Source: Spirometra erinaceieuropaei
Lineage: Eukaryota; Platyhelminthes; Cestoda; Diphyllobothriidea; Diphyllobothriidae
Length of the DNA stretch: 64,000 nt
NCBI GenBank assembly: GCA_902702965.1
Contig: CACRXP010000189.1
Span: forward strand, 867,785 to 931,784
Direction: 5' to 3'
The translations under genes and the position numbers were made by a program. The notes under the pieces are model-generated. The model was not told the origin of the DNA. It saw only the letters and a list, made by a program, of their open reading frames with translations, and ran no database searches. Positions 11,690-22,745 of this stretch are shown piece by piece. Numbering within the stretch: position 1 is the stretch's first letter; every line of letters starts with the position of its first letter.

Positions 11690-12680
11690 GTCAGGGTACT
11701 GATGTTAGGTGCAGAAGGTTAACTGAAATTCTGAAGTGCTTTTTCGTTTTGAAAAGATTACTTAAGTAGCGTTGTACAATTAGTCATCGTCCAGCATAAT
11801 TTTTCAATAATTCTGTTACCTCGAGATGCCGGCGTTTGAACAAACTTCTTTTCGGCTGCATTCAAATCCACATTCTGAAAACATGACCGTTTAAATAGTA
11901 GGCATTTTTCGTCTTGATTTTCGATGTCCCTAGAAATTCAGCTATATTTCATGGAAAATGCATAAAAATATTCACGTTTTCGCTCATTTGATAAAAAATT
12001 ACATCTTCTAATTTTCATGCTCTAATAAAGTGTATAATTCGGTTTTCAAAAACATTCCCAATTCCCGAATAATTTTGAATCCGACCTGCTATTTAACTTG
12101 AAGTCAGGGTTTCCAAACTAAAAGCCACTTATTGTCGGTGCACATAAATCCATGCATTTATCTACGGTATTGAGATGAGACTATGTGTATTTCATAAAAT
12201 GTAGGAGTGGTTTCGAGCTGCATTGTTAACTCTACAAGTCGCATTAACTAATGCATAGACACGATGTTTTATGAACGGGAATTTCACTGTGTTAAAAAAT
12301 CTCATAATAGAAAACTTTTGAAAGACCCAATTATATCCTTTCGCAGAGAGTAAAACTGGAAGAGGTAATTTTCTACCAGATGAGTGAAAGAATGAATATT
12401 TTTATGCATGTTTTTTATGATATATGATTGAATTTCTAAAGGCATCGAAAATCAATAAGCAAAATGCATACTATTTAAGGAGTCAATGTTACAGCGTGTA
12501 ACCATTGCATGCGGCCCAAAAGAGGTTCATTCGAAAGCCGGCACCCTGAGGTAACTGAATTACTATAGGATTATGCTGCAAGATGATACATTTTACAACG
12601 CCACTTAATTAATCTTTTCGAAACGAAAACGCATTCCAGAATTTCAGTCAACATTTCATGGGTTAGCCCACCTAATGTAT
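11690..12680. repeat. Fold-back element, about 1 kb
   Basis: Bases 11725-12075 and 12330-12680 are inverted copies of each other. The left arm has TTTTCGTTTTGAAAAGATTA, GATGCCGGCG, CGGCTGCATTCAAA and GATTTTCGATG; the right arm has the complements in reverse order, ending in GGTTAGCCCACCTAATGTA. The spacer is about 250 bases and encodes nothing recognised. The arm matches those at 21225-22219 and 32615-33190. It is probably a non-autonomous DNA transposon. Confidence 0.75.
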
Positions 12681-13705
12681 TTCTACAAGGATAGGTTGTG
12701 CAACCACATTAGGTTTAGCAACTATTTCTCACAAATATATTTGTCTTAGAAGGCCTTGTTTATTAATTGCTAGCTACAGGAAGTGCCCCTTTGTGTGTTA
12801 TCTAACACTGATAAACTACATGCATCGAGTTGTATCAGTATGTATGTTTTACTGATCGCTTATTTAGCATGATGTCCTTGCTCTCCCTATCCGCAGTCCC
12901 TTTGTCTGAAATTGATTTCCCAGTTCCGCTTATATAGTTGTACTGCCTTTCGGGGTCTATTCCTTATGCTATGACTTATTTCTTCTTTGTGCCATGTTGG
13001 TACTCACCATACTATGGGTGCCGCAGAGATCGCCGATTGCGTTATGGTATACTTTGCCTCGGTTAGAGCACAAACGCTCTGTTTTCTCCATATCTCCAGT
13101 TTCTCTTGTCAAACGCGTACGCCTGATTTATATATTTCCTTAAAAATACCTGTGTATAGTTCCTCTCATAAAACGTTATAAGACAGTTAAATTTGGTTGT
13201 GTTAGGTTTACACAAAGTACCGTTGCCGGCACTTCTACATACACAAGTGAAATACAGCGACACTGATTCCTATCGTTGAAAGCAAAGCAGAAATTTGTTC
13301 AACAATATATTCTGACGAATGGTCAGCCTATAGGCGACATAATCAGACTGGGTATGATCACAAAACCGTCAATCACCAGAAAAATTACGTTAATCCGAAC
13401 ATAAGGGCGTACGAACAGCAAATCGAGAGGACTTTGTTAAACAGCAAGATTGAGATTTTGAAGAAAATAGCAGAATTCCACAGCATTTACCTCATCGGGC
13501 TTTGGATAAATATTGCTGACGTGTTTTGAAAGGCGAAGACCACTTTCCAGCAATTCTGTGTATTTGTTGATCGATCGTCGTTATTGAATTCAGATTTAAT
13601 TTCTGCACTATAGACGATATATTTAAAAGCTGGTACCGATTTTTAACCATTGCCTGTTTGGGTAGGAATGATGCTATAGCAGAACCCTTTTTTCTGTAGC
13701 CGCAG

Positions 13706-14157
13706 TAAACGACGGACCTGATGACTTGAGTTCACGCGGGCGGGAGGTGGACGCGGTGGAGAGAGAACAGCCGAGGTGGGATGCAAATGAAGCCAACGTG
13801 GTTTTCAACATTGATGATCCCGATCAAAACTACGTCAACAAGGTCCTGGACAGTGAAGATGACTATGAGGCCGTGGAGAGGGACTTTGTGGACACCTCAG
13901 CTCCCATCAGACGCTCCAGACCACCCTGGCCGGAAAGAAACCTGACTGCTCTGGGTGCGAGACCAAGGCATCCTGCCTGCCATCAGTCCCTCGACATGGG
14001 TGTCGGACCTGGCGAACTCTCCTCCTGGTACTATGACATCAGCCGCAGGAGTTGTTTCTGGTTCCCCTATGCCGGATATGGTGGAAATGCCAACCGCTTC
14101 TATACACGAACTGCCTGCCAAGACCTCTGCGTATTTGAAAAGTCCAATTTGTGTGAG
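13706..14157 (+). CDS. Kunitz-domain gene, exon B: Kunitz-like domain lacking the second and fourth cysteines
   Basis: The exon follows an acceptor (TTTTTTCTGTAGCCGCAG, ending at 13705) in phase 1. About 80 polar and acidic residues precede a Kunitz/BPTI-like domain. The domain has WYYDI, a CFWFPYAG segment, GGNANRF, and the final Cys-x3-Cys, with exactly the canonical 24 residues between Cys1 and Cys3. The second cysteine position is glycine and the fourth is tyrosine, so the pair equivalent to BPTI Cys14-Cys38 is missing while the pairs 5-55 and 30-51 remain. The P1 position would be proline. Kunitz domains usually inhibit serine proteases or act as channel-blocking or adhesion modules; loss of this disulfide makes canonical tight inhibition unlikely (inference). 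The exon ends at 14157 before a strong GTGAGT donor (phase 0). An alternative donor five bases earlier would give phase 1. Confidence 0.75.
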
Positions 14158-15104
14158 GTGAGTCGGAGGATGTGTCAGAAATCCGCGGCTCAGAACATAC
14201 TGTAGGGACCGGGTGGTGTGTGTGTGTAGACGGGGTGACTTTGTTTTGTTAGTCACTGTGACTCCGACGACCCCCCAGTCGCTCGACATAATCTTCACAT
14301 CGGCGCAGGGTGAGTGGGTCAGCTGATACACTGGCAGGTTGTAGCTCACTTACGGTTGGTAACGTAGGTAGTGATATATAAATTGCCATTCAGAAATGTA
14401 ACTTAAAAAGGGATAGTTTGTTTCGGTGGCGATTTAATAGTGATGGTCATGTGGAATAATCTGAAACACCCCAGTTACCGCATGACTCCAAGATTTGGAT
14501 GCGTGTCCTTCCAGCCCGCGACAAAAATGACTTTGCTAAGATGACTATTTCAGCAATACTCGTTTTTCGCTCAGATATGTTTTATAGGAAACTTGAGCGA
14601 GAATGTCCTGTACTGGGCAAATTTTACAGCAAAAGCTATGTCCCTCTCAAGTGCTATACTCGAGGAAACGGTAGTTTCTAGTTTTGAGAGAGGGCCTAAT
14701 TCCCCGAATACTCGTGAGCACGATCTACCGTTGCATTTGCGTTTTGAGTTTCCAAACTAAAATTCGTGCACGTTTTGCTTCAGAAAAATAATAAAAGCTT
14801 TCTCTGTGATATTATGAAGGTACTGAATGCAATTCATTAGACCGTAACTCCTTGTACTTTTCAAAAGGTACACCAGTAAAAGAATAGACAAAATGCCACT
14901 TAAATAGGGGTTTCATTGTCTTAAGAAGCTTATACCCATCTGTTTTTTTAAAAAACGAAAGCCATCTTATTTTTGAAGTGGAAAGCGTTAAGAGGACGTA
15001 ACATGCAATCAAATAGCTACAATAAAAGGTTTGTTACATGCATGCTTAATGTGATAAGTTTCAATTTATAGGAGAGCCGAAAATAAATTGAAAACATCCC
15101 GTTT

Positions 15105-15235
15105 CGCAAGTAGCAGGATTTGTCTCGCTTCCTCAGTTCAGAACGTAACGGCAGTGCCACCCACTTCCACACGCGAACTGTTTACAGGATCTCTGAGTCT
15201 TTGACAAGTCCAAATGATGTGAGATGTTTCGAATG
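15105..15235 (+). pseudogene. Decayed duplicate of the Kunitz exon (end of exon B)
   Basis: Bases 15119-15225 align with 14056-14157 with roughly 70 percent identity by eye. Matching blocks include GCCACCCACTTCCACACGCG against GCCAACCGCTTCTATACACG, then CGAACTG, CTCTG, TTTGA-AAGTCC and the final TGTGAG. The copy has small deletions that shift the frame and the cysteine codons are destroyed, so it cannot encode a Kunitz fold. The donor equivalent reads GTGAGATG instead of GTGAGGTGAG. It lies about 1 kb downstream of its source in the same orientation, next to fold-back-like sequence. A live alternative exon is unlikely because of the frameshifts. Confidence 0.6.
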
Positions 15236-16199
15236 TTATGCTGGAAGCCGGTACCTCCGTACGGTATGCGGTGTGGGCCGTAACACGCTGCAAGGGCCAG
15301 GTAGAGCGTGTTACATGCTTAGACCGGCTGCTCAGTTTCATCTGCTACCACGCTCTCGCACACATCCGATTACGTTGACAGTGTCTCGCTTGGCGGATAA
15401 GGGAGGAGAAAGTGAGACAGACGCTTCGAAAGCCTACCTCCCTGTTAACTAATTCACGCACAGTTCACTGGAGCTGCGCCACAACGTTGGGCACACGGCC
15501 GAACTGTAAGGTCGGATGAGATAGCTCACGAAACACTTTGCGGAGCTGCAGTACTATTTACCACACACAATAATTTCAAATTTACTGGTCACGACGGGAT
15601 TCTGGCTCTTACATGTGCACTGTTCCGGCCGCCGGAAAGAAATCTCACTCGCCAAATTTGCTGCGTAAATATTATGATAATTCTCCGCTAATTTTCGATG
15701 TTCTTATGAATTTAAACAGATATTATGAAAAGCAGGCATAAGAATACCCTTATTGCATGCATTTCCTAGAACCTTACGCTTCTAAAAATTTCCTCCTCGT
15801 ACAAAATGCATCTTTAAGTTTTAAAGGGGTTTTTATTTCCTCCGCAAGTTTGAACCTGACCTGCCTTTTGTGTTTCTGAACCTCAGGGCGCATACTATTC
15901 ATTTGATGATAATTCGTCAACGGTATGGAGAAGAACTTCACTTAACTATCAGTAGACTGTGGATCGTGTCATATGGGGTTTAATCTTGGCATACATTTGC
16001 AGGCTGTTGCATAGGGGGTGGCAAAGACGGGAGAAAATAGTTAATCCGAAGTCAGCATTGATGATTTGCCGGACTGGCAGAATGGTGTACCCCGACCAGC
16101 GACATTTTAATGTGGGCGCTACGGTAGATCGACTGTTGTCGAATGAGAGATAGCCGTAAGTATTCCTTTGGACGTCGAACATGACAGTCTGGCAGTCCG

Positions 16200-16560
16200 G
16201 CCGTCGCGAGCGATGACGCACACTGTGTGCCCCACAGAGTGTGTGAACCAGTGCTGGTCTGCGCGTCAAATAGTTCGTAGTTTAGTAGACTTTTGCAGCA
16301 TCTACTGCACTCTCTTCTCCCCCATCCAACATGCTTCGACGACCCCGATAGCGTCAAGACGATTGGAGGTAAGAGCGGACGAGATGGTCGATGAAAAAAC
16401 CGGCCATCTACGTGTGCCGCACACGCGATCTGATCTCGACTGCACCTACCCGGCTATCGCGATATTGGCTCGGAGTCGCGCTCGTGAGGGGGTCATGAAG
16501 GCCGTGTTTAGAAATAGCCATTGCAGACGGACTCTCAGTCCTGGGCGGAACCGAGCTTTC
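16200..16560 (+). repeat. GC-rich interspersed repeat 'W', diverged copy
   Basis: Blocks such as TTTAGTAGACTTTTGCAGCA, CTACTGCACTCTCTTCTCCC and, further on, GCCATTGCAGACGGACTCTC occur in the order seen in the copies at 17765-18020 and 47735-48235. Confidence 0.5.
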
Positions 16561-17764
16561 CCACCAGTCGGGAGTTCTCTAGGTCACAACTCTGTGCGTC
16601 CTTGTAGTTTTAAGCCTGTCAAATTGCTTGTGGCGAATACTGCACTGATTTTCCTTGGAAATGGATTGCTCAGTTTTGGTCTCACTGTCACTTCCTCTTC
16701 CGTTCTCGTGGCAGATGTATTCAGCCGTCAAACAACTGGTAGCTGACACCTATGTCTGGGCGTGCCACGCGCCAATGTATGGCAATAACTATGGCCTTAC
16801 CACAGTTCGATAAATGAGCCATGAGCCAGTCTGGTCTCTGTTTTAGTCCAGTGCAGCTACAGCACAGCTCATTTCGGGGACTGGGGCGCTGAATTTACAC
16901 GAGGCCTGGCATTACGCCAATGTATGAGACTCGACTCTGACACCCCAACTACCCATCTTGACTTCTGACTAGTTGCTTTATTCATCAAACGCCCATTATT
17001 GGGGGTAGAGGAGGTTGGGAAGTGAAACGCTCCCTGAACGGTGGAGTCCTGTGCTCTGAGCAATTCCATAAGTGCGATTTTGGTACTGATCGAATCAAAA
17101 GGGCGAAGGAATGTTGGCGTTTTAGGCAGAAAGTTCAAGAGTCTCCAGTGGTCATTTAGATGTACTTCGTTATTGTATGGGGTTTCAGGGGGTTTGCTCG
17201 ACTATCCTGACAAGTACGGTCGCCCATTGGGCTGCGGCAGTCGCTAACTACTTTGAGTCTTGCAACGCTATCCAGTTCCGTCGCAGTCAGTTTCACAGTG
17301 GCCAGTAACTATGACTAGACGAAGAGTACCGCCTGATTTGCCTTCTAACGTCTTTAGAACGCCACAAATACGTCTATGGGGGCGTTTGACACTCCCTCGT
17401 ATCCTGTACCCGAGGCCTCGCTGCGGTCAGTATGAGTTTGTGGGATATTTACGGCGTCCTTAGACCCACAGTCCTCGTAGTACGGGTAGTGATGTAAGAC
17501 CTGTCCGGGCGGGAGACAATGAAGTGTCCAGTAATCGACTCAGTATTCGAGCGCCGAGTCTAAACGTCACACAATAGGCGCATTTACTTCGCCACTTTTG
17601 TCGTGGCGCCTCAATCACTCTACTTGAGACTCTCAAATATGTATACTCAGTCTGAAAACTATTGCCCTCAGGGATTTATTACATATGTCCCACTTTAAGT
17701 GGCAACGATCTACCAAATTTTTACACTTCAGTGAAGAAGGGATAGGTTACTTCTTATATCAGTT

Positions 17765-18020
17765 CACACGGCCCCCTACCGTCAGTTTCGGCGATGTCCA
17801 CCGTGTGTTCACAGCAAAGGGAAGCAGGGACGGTGACCTGTGCGTAATTTAGTTTATAGTTTTGGTAGACTTGCACATTACCTACTGCACTTTCTCCATC
17901 TCCCCCACCCGGGCCCCGTGTTAAGACAGAGTCCAGAGGACTGAGGGCGGGGGAGGGCGCAGGTGGATGGCACGTTCGAGTCCGCGCCTTGGCGCTCCAC
18001 TCCACATCCCTCCTCCAGGT
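17765..18020 (+). repeat. GC-rich interspersed repeat 'W', 5' part
   Basis: It carries GCGATGTCCACCGTGTGTTC, GGGACGGTGACCTGTGCGT, TTGGTAGACTTGCACATTAC, CCGTGTTAAGACAGAGTC and a GGGGGAGGGCG tract, matching the copies at 8262-8560, 30870-31175 and 47735-47950. Confidence 0.65.
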
Positions 18021-18715
18021 TTTTGACGAACAACAACAACAACAGAGGGAGCGGCAGAGTTCCTAGTGTACGCGACGTCTGCCGGTCACCGGTTCTGCCG
18101 CCGCACCCCAAAATACTGGCATTTATTATAATACGCAATTCCGATAACACATACCAGAATCAAAATTGGATAGCCCCCTACCACGATTTGGCTCGCCCAC
18201 ATGGTAAATGAGTAAGGCATTTTTGGATCGTTCTTTAACTAGTTCCCTGTCTCGCATGCATACCTAGATGGAGTTGGTAGCCGTCTAGACTACTTCAAGC
18301 CATTATGGACTTATCTGGTGGGATCGTCGCTTACCCTCCTTTAACCCTGCCTCTTTGCCACAACCATTAAGTCCTGATAGTCTTCGGTTCATGACACAGG
18401 TATCACCGTCTTATTGTGGCAGTTTGTTAACTAAACTACGTTCCGCCCTTTGGATTCCCTTGAAATCTGATACTCTCTTTCCCTGGCATTGCCATGCAGT
18501 GACCTGTTAGGACTGCTCTTTAGAAACCTTCGGTCAAAGAAGTTATTGGTACAATAGCACCCAATTACCAAAGTCTCTCTCAATGTGTTATCACTTGTTT
18601 TACGAAATTCCTCGTAGTGTAAGTATCTCCGCACCCGTGTCTACTTCCGAGTCGAGCCCTCCTATTGGTTGTTTTTCATGGAAGTGTCTTGTCTGCTACC
18701 TTTTAGTCAGTAGAG

Positions 18716-18860
18716 TGCAATTACAGAAATTCCCGCTGTGTCCTCATGGGGGACGAGAGCTGCAGATCGTACATGAAGGACCGTGGCAAGGATGTCAACA
18801 GTTTCTGCCCGCCTGACCAGCCTGTTTGTCAAAACGCACGCCGCTCCATATTCCTGCCAA
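18716..18860 (+). CDS. Kunitz-domain gene, exon C: small cysteine-rich segment
   Basis: The frame that stays open to the donor encodes a short segment with cysteines spaced as in CNYRNSRC, GDESC, FCPPDQPVC. The donor is textbook (CCAA followed by GTAAGT at 18861), phase 1, matching the phase-1 start of the next exon at 25524. The 5' border is ambiguous. An acceptor ending at 18715 (phase 0) joins the strong donor of exon B and gives six cysteines in total with the Cys in SNLC. An acceptor ending at 18710 (phase 1) would join the alternative exon B donor and leave five. The even count favours the first. The segment does not match the Kunitz pattern and no family is recognised; it may be a linker or a small disulfide-rich module between the two Kunitz domains. 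Confidence 0.55.
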
Positions 18861-19067
18861 GTAAGTGAACTCTCCATCCTACATACTCAAATAGGGATAA
18901 TGCTTGTCTGTAATTTTAGCTTTGATTAAAATGTGATTTGACCCACTCGGGGGCATAAATCGGGGTGTTATCGTACCCCTCTGAATGTGAAATTAATCGA
19001 AATAAGGGCAGAAAGTCGTGCCGATAGATGCAGAACCTAATTAAACCCGCTGTTGGACAAAAAGAGT

Positions 19068-19440
19068 GAGAAGAAACTGCTCGGCTGATAGCAAGGAGAA
19101 AGAAAGAGGGCTTGAGATTATCGAAAGTCTTTCTTGACAGAACAGGTACCCTGATTGATTCGTTGGTAATAACATGACCGAGAAACGCCCAAAGCCCCCA
19201 AATGTTGACGGCTGAAAACAAAAGGCTTATCGCGTGAACTTTTAAGAAGAAACCAAACTCAAGCCGTATCAGGAACCTTCTCAGCAGCTGTCGCCCGTGT
19301 ACTGTTCGCCACTAGCCCCATCCTATATGGAGAGGACAAAGACAGCCTACCAGCCAGACTACCTCTGTGTATATTTACCCCTTCACCTGCTTCTGTGGAA
19401 GAATATATTGGCCACACGAATCAGTGTTTAGGCAAAGGTA
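19068..19440 (+). mobile_element. Penelope-like element family A, short relic
   Basis: This fragment matches 24190-24570 of the larger copy. Shared blocks include CTGCTCGGCTGATAGCA, AACAAAGCCCCC-like sequence, CAGCTGACGCCCGTGTACTG and CACTAGCCCCATCCTA, then the start of the GIY-YIG region (TTCTGTGGAAGAATATATTGG). It has small deletions and no open frame. It covers the link between RT and endonuclease only. Confidence 0.75.
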
Positions 19441-21224
19441 TGTTTTTGGCCGGGATGACTTAGTCGGGGGAGCAATTGTGCTAAATTGAAATAACTGGCG
19501 ATATTTATTTATATGTGTCAGATAAAGAATTAAAAGACCTCGTGGTGGCTGCTACGTGATGGTGATCAAGATGTTTTAAGGTAGTCATGGGGGTTAAAAT
19601 GTGAAAGTAAAATACCTTTTTGACAATACCTGCAAACCGGCATTATATTCAATTACTATTATCATTAAATAGCAAAAATATTGTCCTCTTTTACTTGGTG
19701 GCAATATAGTGGATCAAAAATCTGATATCATAGAGTTCCTAGACGTTCAGTTCTTTTGTTCAAATCAAATGCTTCCTGGAGTAAGATACCTCCGCAATAA
19801 ACAATACTCTTGCCAAATTCTCAAACAAGGTGATTTCGTTACCACATACCGAACCCGAGATGAGAAGACGAGGGATGCTAAAATGGCAGCCCGTCCGTAA
19901 TTTCCTCACGCTCTTCATCCTCTTCTCAATTATGTTTTTTTATTATTCTCCACGAAAGTATGCTCTTAACACATATACAGTAAGTGATCTATTTCATAAA
20001 ACCTGATAACGGAAACTGATTTGACAATTTGTGGACGTCTTAAACGTTGCGCATTTTGCTTTCTCATCCAGCCATTTCAAACAAATGTCTTTTTCTTGTG
20101 CATAATTTGTGTTCACGTAATTATATCAAGCAAAATGTTCATAAAGTTTAGCGAAAATGGACATTATGATATATTCGTGCAATCTCCTATGCTATTACCT
20201 GTCGTAGACTTTGGTTGGACATCTATGTAGGTTACTCATTGAAAGGAGAATAATTTGTCCAATGCTAACCGTGGCAAAGGTTATTTAAAAAAACAGATAT
20301 TCTATCGATTTTCAGTAGTCATATTAGCATTTCTTTGCGAATTTGTGCCTGAAGTTCAGTAATAAAGTACACAGCGAATCATTCGTTTAAATGGGCGGAA
20401 ATTGTTTCGGCGTTTGGAAAACTTTACGTGATGTCAAATAGTCATTTCCAGGTTTGAAAATATGACACATTATTTATCAAATAGTCTTGCTGCCGCGCAT
20501 ACCTAATTCAGAGATGGTAAGAGAAAAACATTAGCAGTTTCAGCAAAACATCAGCATTTATATGGGCACTCTGCTGCGCATTCTAAATCGCAAAACAGTA
20601 GAAATTTCCGCAATATGTATAGCGAAGGGCATGTTCTTACGTTTACGTTGGAAAAATATTAGTATTCGTTAGGAACGTGAAAAAAAAACAGCTAAAAATG
20701 TCAACATCTTTCATTGTCTTGTCGGACAGAAATGCAGAATACATGGAGATACATCAATAGAGTGCAGTGCTGAAGCATTTCTCAAAGAGGTAACTTATGC
20801 GAGAAAAGTTTCAAATTGATCGAAGGCATAGTCGTGCCTGAATTTCGCTGTGGATGGTCATTATATTCAAAAATGAAGTTTCGTATTTGAATGAGTCTTC
20901 AAATGTGACCTAAAGGACATCCATCGTAAAAAGAACTACCAAACACTTCTTATTTGATAAATGCCTTCAATAAGTATTTTATTTTAAAGTTTTAGCAGAC
21001 ACACAATGCAGAATCTGCCTTTATGGGCGACCGAGGGAAAACACTTAAAGGATTAAGTATTAAGCAATATTTCAGAACCGGTATGAAGCGCCACGTAATA
21101 CAAACCGAACGAAAAGTCGAATTAATTTAACGGAAGAAAAGTTCTTTCTATAAACACACAATGGTATGTTTCCGATTAATTCTGTCAATTCTATTTGAAT
21201 TTATTAGTTACCGATCGGCCTAGG

Positions 21225-22219
21225 AGCATGCGATCTTATGAAAACGTTTTTCTCCTACGGCGTCCCGAAATGCGTTTTTGTTTCGAAAAGATTAATTAAG
21301 TACGGTTGTAAAACAAGTCAGCCTGCAACAGAATTTTATACTATTTCAGTTACCTGAGGATGCCGGATTTCAAATGAACTTCCTTCCGGCTGCATTCAAA
21401 AACTACATTCTGTAAAAAATGACTACGTAAGTAGCATGAATTTTTCTTATTGATTTTCGATGCCCATGAAGATTCAATTATATCTCATGGAAAACATGGA
21501 TAAAAATATTTATTAGTTTGCTCATTCGGTAGATAATTACGTCTTCTTTCACTTTTATAATCGAAGGAGGGAAATAATTCGGTTTAAAAAGGTTCCTAAT
21601 TGTTGGACTTTTAAATACCGTGAAGTGGCCGCTCATAAATCGTCATATCTCTGCATTTAGCAATGTGGCCTGCAAAGTTGACAGTAAGAATAAAATCCAT
21701 GGCTAAATTTTATGAACCCTATATGGTCCCCCCTTATTACCGCAGAGAAATTTGTGATTTTCCTTACGCGGAAAATATACGGCTTGTAGTTTGGAAACCC
21801 TGAATCCAAGTGTAAGGGTAGAGCGAGTCAAAAATTATTCGGGAATCGGAAAAGTTTTTAAAACCGAAATATATCATTCCTTCGAGTATAAAACTAGACG
21901 AAGACGCAATTTTATACGTAATGAGCAAAAGAACGAATATTTTTATGCATGTTTTCCATGAAATATAATTGGACTTTTAGGGCATTGAAAATCAATAAGA
22001 AAAATTCATGCTATTTCTGTAGTCATTTTTTACAGAATGTAGTTTTTGCATGCAACCGAAGGAAGTTCTTTCGAAAGCCGGCACCCTGAGGTAACTTAAT
22101 TATTATAGAATTATGTTGCCGGCTGACGTTTTTTACAACTCTACTTACTTAATCTTTTTGAAACGAAAACGCATTTCGGAATTTCGGTTGACATTTTATG
22201 AGTAAGCCCACCTACGTAC
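21225..22219. repeat. Fold-back element, about 1 kb, best copy
   Basis: The left arm (about 21265-21620) and right arm (about 21790-22219) are inverted copies. The left has GTTTCGAAAAGATTAATTAA, GATGCCGGATTTC, CCGGCTGCATTCAAAA and TCATTCGGTAGATAATTACG; the right has the complements, ending in GAGTAAGCCCACCTACGTA. The left tip (21225-21265) is diverged or replaced. The spacer is about 170 bases. No transposase is present. The shared outer end in this family reads approximately TACAGTAGGTGGGCTAACTC. Confidence 0.8.
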
Positions 22220-22745
22220 TGCTAATTACCACGCAGTTCCCTACCTGGCCTCCCCATCCCACAAATCCAGCAAGTGGCTGTGTCGCGTGAGAATGTGTAC
22301 ACGACACTTTCACGCACTTCCCTGCGCGTACTTCAATCTCTGCTTGCGCCCTCTTTCCCTTCCTGATCCATCGAAGTGGCTAGATTAGGTATGCTAACCA
22401 AAATTGTTTTAGGAAGCTGACCACGTGGTATCAGTGAAGTTGGGCCGCAAAACCGAACCTCGAGGGCGGTATGTTTTGCTTGGCAGCAAATAACTGCTTG
22501 CGCGGTCTCGCCAGCCGTATACCTGGGCGTCCTAGAAGTCGGAGGCCACAAGGAAAATGAACCAGTCACGTGTTTTTTTGCGGAATGTGTCCGCCCACCA
22601 ATCGTCGCAACGCATAAATTATCATGCGCGTAGCAGTCAGCAAGTATAAAACGAATGTTGTCAGACGTAAGAGTTTCACGTGCTTAAAAAAATGCATCAC
22701 GTGCAATGGTAGGGCATACCTAAAACCTGTTGAGAACACCAGTGC

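Larger units (their letters stand above)
5420..13705. other. Large intron of the Kunitz gene, repeat-bearing
   Basis: Phase-1 borders at both ends agree with this being one intron of about 8.3 kb. It contains a telomere-like tract near 5985-6015, W-repeat sequence at 8262-8960 and a fold-back element at 11690-12680. The segments 5545-8000 and 9000-11690 show no exon, RNA gene or recognisable repeat beyond AT-rich sequence. A 127-codon minus-strand frame at 10063-10446 resembles no family known to me. Confidence 0.5.
14158..18715. other. Intron of the Kunitz gene with a decayed exon copy and repeats
   Basis: It contains a diverged copy of the Kunitz exon (15105-15235), fold-back-like fragments around 15030-15100 and 15650-15900, and W-repeat pieces at 16200-16560 and 17765-18020. 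A 192-codon frame at 16168-16746 runs through repeat sequence and is not called. No other exon was identified. Confidence 0.5.

Noticed and set aside
15120..15452. 110-codon frame with several cysteines (RCFECYAG region)
   Set aside because: Its first part is the frameshifted Kunitz exon copy read in the wrong frame, so the cysteines are coincidental.
16168..16746. 192-codon plus-strand frame
   Set aside because: It runs through W-repeat sequence, has no recognised domain and no supporting splice or start context.
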